Shown: positions 4,814-6,306 of the stretch, in pieces
Layout of the letters: every line of letters begins with the position of its first letter
Numbering within the stretch: the first letter of the stretch is position 1
Assembly: GCA_023428465.1 (NCBI GenBank)
Contig: JAEYXM010000009.1
Coordinates: 1 to 6,306, forward strand
Direction: 5' to 3'
Length of the DNA: 6,306 nucleotides
From: Actinomycetes bacterium
Lineage (GTDB): Bacteria; Actinomycetota; Actinomycetes; Actinomycetales; Cellulomonadaceae
The notes under the pieces: model-generated
What the model saw: only the letters and a program-made list of their open reading frames with translations
The model's database searches: none
Told to the model about the DNA's origin: nothing
Program-made: the position numbers and the translations under genes

Positions 4814-5857
4814 ATGACCCGAACGAGCACGCGTGCACACCATCGACCGACGATCTCGGATGTCGCAAGGGCGGCCGGGGTGTCGACGGCGGTGGTCTCG
4901 TACGCGCTGAACGACCGACCCGGGGTGTCCGCGGCGACACGCGAACGGGTCCTGCGCGTGGCCGAGGAGTTCGGCTGGCGACCGAGCGTCGCCGCCCGCT
5001 CGGTGCGCGGCGGACCGCGCACCGTGGGCCTGGCCGTCACCGATGCGCCGGGCGGCATCGCCCGCGACGCCGCCTTCCTCGAGTTCATCAGCGCCACCAC
5101 CGCCGCTCTCGCCACTCGCGGGCTCGCGCTCACCGTCCACGTGTCCGACGGCTCCGACTCGGACGCCAACGCCTGCCGCGAGTGGTGGGCCGAGCGGCGC
5201 TTCGACGCCGTCGTCGTCCCGGACGTCCGGGTGGACGACGCGCGGGTGGCCGGCCTCCAGGCGGTCGGTGCACCGACCGTCGTCCTCGCGCCCTGGCCGG
5301 CGGCCGACGGGGTCGCCTCGGTGCACCTCGGCGAGGCCGACGTCGCGACGGCCGTCGGCAGTGCGGTCCTGGACCTCGGGCACCGGCGGGTCGCCATGGT
5401 CACCGGGCCCATGCACCTGGTCAACACCGTCGACCGGGTCGCGCAGCTGCGCCGTGAGGTGATCCTGGCCGGTGGGCAGCTGGCGCACCGCGAGACGGAC
5501 GCGACGGTCGACGGCGCGGCCGCAGCCACGCACTCGCTGCTCAACGAGCCCGAGCCGCCGACGGTGATCGTGTTCGACAGCGACACCGGTGCGCTCGCGG
5601 GCCTCGACGTGGCCCGCCGCTGCGGGCTGAACGTGCCGTGGGACCTGTCCGTGGTCGCGATCGGGGACTCCGGCCTGTGCCGGCTGGCGACCCCGCCGAT
5701 CACCGTGGTCCCGGTCCCGATGGCCGAGCTGGGTGCCGCCGCCGGCCGCGCCGTCCTCGCGGTGCTGGACGGCGTCGGCGGGCACGCGGAGGTCGTGCCG
5801 GTCACGCGCGTCGTCCGCCGCGGCAGCACGAGCCCAGTGGTCGCCACGACCCCGTAG
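4814..5857 (+). CDS. LacI-family transcriptional repressor
   Basis: This 347-residue protein has the normal length and layout of the family: an N-terminal HTH, a hinge helix, and a two-lobed sugar-binding domain that controls dimer binding to an operator. The HTH is TISDVARAAGVSTAVVSYAL (13-32), followed by NDRPGVSAATRERV and the hinge segment RPSVAARSVRGG (56-67). The effector domain runs from about 69 to 340, with LDLGHRRVAMVTGP (186-199) and DLSVVAIGDSGL (277-288). The recognition-helix residues aligned with LacI 17 and 18 are Thr25 and Ala26. The hinge residue that is usually the intercalating Leu is Val64. The ATG at 4814 is preferred to the upstream TTG 4709 and ATG 4742 because the HTH then starts at the usual distance and AGGGGGC lies just before it. 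It diverges from the sensor gene. A role in controlling the flanking polysaccharide genes is likely but inferred; the effector is unknown. It does not look like CelR/CebR. Confidence 0.95.
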   Translation: MTRTSTRAHHRPTISDVARAAGVSTAVVSYALNDRPGVSAATRERVLRVAEEFGWRPSVAARSVRGGPRTVGLAVTDAPGGIARDAAFLEFISATTAALATRGLALTVHVSDGSDSDANACREWWAERRFDAVVVPDVRVDDARVAGLQAVGAPTVVLAPWPAADGVASVHLGEADVATAVGSAVLDLGHRRVAMVTGPMHLVNTVDRVAQLRREVILAGGQLAHRETDATVDGAAAATHSLLNEPEPPTVIVFDSDTGALAGLDVARRCGLNVPWDLSVVAIGDSGLCRLATPPITVVPVPMAELGAAAGRAVLAVLDGVGGHAEVVPVTRVVRRGSTSPVVATTP

Positions 5858-5923
5858 CCGACGCGGCGCGCCGACGCCGGGCCTGCCCCCGGTGCGCCTC
5901 GCGCCGCCGCGCCCGCTCCGCAG

Positions 5924-5972
5924 GAGCCGGGGAGACTTCCGGACCGTCAGCGTCCGAAAGCCTCCCCGGCTC
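5924..5972. terminator. Long hairpin downstream of the LacI gene
   Basis: GAGCCGGGGAG (5924-5934) is the exact complement of CTCCCCGGCTC (5962-5972). Inside it CTT pairs with AAG and CGGAC (5940-5944) with GTCCG (5952-5956), broken by two mismatches, around a 7-nt loop. That is about 19 base pairs, starting 67 bp after the stop codon. There is no T-run. It most likely ends the LacI transcript and insulates the next promoter. Confidence 0.7.
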
Positions 5973-5978
5973 AACCAT

Positions 5979-5992
5979 GCGCCCCGGGGCGC
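5979..5992. terminator. Second GC-only palindrome after the terminator hairpin
   Basis: GCGCCCCGGGGCGC is a perfect 14-bp palindrome, 6 bp after the long hairpin. It can form a five-pair hairpin with a CCGG loop, and the two together resemble tandem U-less terminators. In DNA this GC-rich, a palindrome of only G and C is weak evidence alone. Confidence 0.35.
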
Positions 5993-6052
5993 GACGGGCC
6001 TGGTCAGGCGGGCCTCACCGCGGGGGCGGCCGGCGCGATGCGGGTACCACAT

Positions 6053-6091
6053 CTGGCGCGATACAGCGCCGCGCTACTGGCGCGATACAGC
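6053..6091. repeat. Pair of 15-bp direct repeats CTGGCGCGATACAGC
   Basis: CTGGCGCGATACAGC occurs at 6053-6067 and again at 6077-6091, 24 bp apart start to start. A shorter copy, GGCGCGAT, is at 6032-6039, aligned with 6055-6062 and 6079-6086, giving steps of 23 and 24 bp. Repeats set near two helical turns suit a regulator that binds as a tandem array on one face, such as a response regulator. Function is inferred. Confidence 0.7.
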
Positions 6092-6103
6092 CCGACGTCG
6101 GGC
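6090..6103. promoter_or_regulatory. Perfect 14-bp palindrome GCCCGACGTCGGGC
   Basis: This exact palindrome centres on ACGT and overlaps the end of the second direct repeat by two bases. It could be an operator or a short hairpin. Its position inside the repeat cluster, 173 bp before the start codon at 6276, favours a regulatory role. I do not recognise it as a named site. Confidence 0.35.
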
Positions 6104-6120
6104 CCGCCCCGCACGAGAAG

Positions 6121-6134
6121 CGGGAGCGTTCCCA
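6121..6134. promoter_or_regulatory. CebR/CelR-like operator candidate
   Basis: CGGGAGCGTTCCCA matches 12 of 14 bases of TGGGAGCGCTCCCA, the operator known for CelR of Thermobifida and CebR of Streptomyces, LacI-family repressors released by cellobiose that control cellulases and cello-oligosaccharide uptake. It lies 142 bp upstream of the start codon at 6276. If real, the last gene belongs to the cellulose/xylan regulon. The two mismatches break perfect symmetry, so strength is uncertain. Confidence 0.5.
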
Positions 6135-6159
6135 CGAACCGGTGTCCTTAATCGGTTCG
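6135..6159. promoter_or_regulatory. Spaced inverted repeat CGAACCG-N11-CGGTTCG
   Basis: Perfect 7-bp arms (6135-6141 and 6153-6159) flank an 11-bp spacer containing TTAA, directly abutting the CebR-like box. The half-site centres are about 18 bp apart, under two helical turns. The same CGGTTCG also occurs before the xylanase (303-309). It may bind a dimeric regulator; alternatively it is a chance stem. Confidence 0.4.
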
Positions 6160-6197
6160 GGCCTGCGAGTTGGGGTGATCCGGGTGTGATGCTCGCT

Positions 6198-6210
6198 TGC
6201 GGTCACCGCA
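6198..6210. promoter_or_regulatory. 13-bp palindrome TGCGGTCACCGCA
   Basis: Six-base arms TGCGGT and ACCGCA flank a single central C, 65 bp before the start codon at 6276. This is near where a promoter would be expected, so an operator is possible. No known family is recognised from the sequence. Confidence 0.35.
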
Positions 6211-6225
6211 GGTCAAGGGTGGCCG

Positions 6226-6252
6226 GCGCCGCGCGGAACGGACCGCGGGCGC
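6226..6252 (+). promoter_or_regulatory. Leader hairpin before the last gene
   Basis: GCGCC (6226-6230) and CGCGG (6232-6236) pair with CCGCG (6243-6247) and GGCGC (6248-6252), with one bulged G at 6231 and an AACGGA loop. This gives ten GC pairs ending 13 nt before the ribosome site GGAGG (6266-6270), the same arrangement as at the xylanase. Confidence 0.4.
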
Positions 6253-6275
6253 GCGTCTCGAACCTGGAGGTACGT

Positions 6276-6306
6276 GTGTCAACGATGACCGTGCGGCGAA
6301 GGGCCG
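6276..6306 (+). CDS. Start of a new gene, probably a secreted protein (runs off right edge)
   Basis: GTG at 6276 follows GGAGG (6266-6270) by five bases and opens a frame reading MSTMTVRRRA to the window end. The GTG at 6274 is followed by a stop within five codons; ATG at 6285 is an alternative start with worse spacing. The Arg-rich start is what a signal-peptide n-region looks like, which fits a secreted glycoside hydrolase or a solute-binding protein. With ten codons the product cannot be named. The elaborate upstream region, with a CebR/CelR-like box, supports a role in polysaccharide use (inference). Confidence 0.6.
   Translation, partial: MSTMTVRRRA

Larger units (their letters stand above)
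5858..6275. other. Gene-free 418-bp stretch: terminator then dense regulatory region
   Basis: No frame here has a ribosome site with a recognisable product. The first 135 bp hold terminator-like hairpins behind the LacI gene. From about 6030 to 6252 come direct repeats, a 14-bp palindrome, a CebR/CelR-like box, a spaced inverted repeat, a 13-bp palindrome and a leader hairpin, all pointing to regulation of the gene that starts at 6276. I could not pick a convincing -35/-10 pair. Confidence 0.65.

Noticed and set aside
4646..6052. Long minus-strand open frame opposite the LacI gene
   Set aside because: It is a GC-rich shadow frame: Arg/Gly/Asp-rich, no domain, no ribosome site, while the plus strand encodes a clear LacI repressor.
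6015..6206. Small minus-strand gene across the repeat cluster
   Set aside because: No ribosome site and no recognisable product; it spans direct repeats and palindromes better explained as regulatory DNA.

Overview
The window looks like a piece of a cellulolytic, very high-GC actinobacterial genome, most likely Cellulomonas or a close relative. The evidence is the strong G/C bias at third codon positions, a secreted GH10 xylanase that matches the Cellulomonas fimi Cex/Xyn10A layout (I recalled that protein from memory; no search was run), and LacI-type sugar-regulator modules. The exact genus is an inference.

Layout: (1) 1-218, minus strand: the N-terminal part of an ABC transporter ATP-binding protein that runs off the left edge. 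Its promoter overlaps a 34-bp interrupted palindrome, probably a repressor operator. (2) 393-1826, plus strand: a complete secreted GH10 endo-beta-1,4-xylanase/exoglycanase with a Sec signal peptide, GH10 domain, an Asp-Pro repeat linker and a compact CBM2. (3) 1831-4473, minus strand, converging on the xylanase with only 4 bp between stop codons: an 880-residue cytoplasmic protein with a LacI-type sugar-binding domain but no DNA-binding head, then a GAF-like stretch, a PAS domain and a GGDEF-like domain whose signature reads TADSL. (4) 4474-4813: a divergent regulatory region of 340 bp, less GC-rich than its surroundings, with promoters for both flanking genes and several dyads. (5) 4814-5857, plus strand: a complete LacI-family repressor. 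(6) 5858-6275: a 418-bp gene-free stretch with a long terminator-like hairpin, a 15-bp direct repeat, several palindromes and a sequence close to the CebR/CelR operator. (7) 6276-6306, plus strand: the first ten codons of a new gene, probably encoding a secreted protein.

Possible working picture (inference): xylan or cellulose is cut outside the cell by the CBM-anchored GH10 enzyme. Released oligosaccharides are sensed inside by the LacI repressor and perhaps by the HTH-less LacI-like/PAS protein. The gene starting at 6276 may belong to the CelR/CebR polysaccharide regulon. The ABC transporter at the left edge looks like an export-type (DrrA-like) ATPase and need not be related.

The most unusual items are the large sensor protein, which pairs a transcription-factor ligand domain with a dead-looking diguanylate cyclase domain, and the dense dyad and repeat cluster before the last gene. 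Every gene start in the window also has a strong inverted repeat just upstream of its Shine-Dalgarno sequence. No rRNA, tRNA, CRISPR array, insertion sequence or phage gene was seen.
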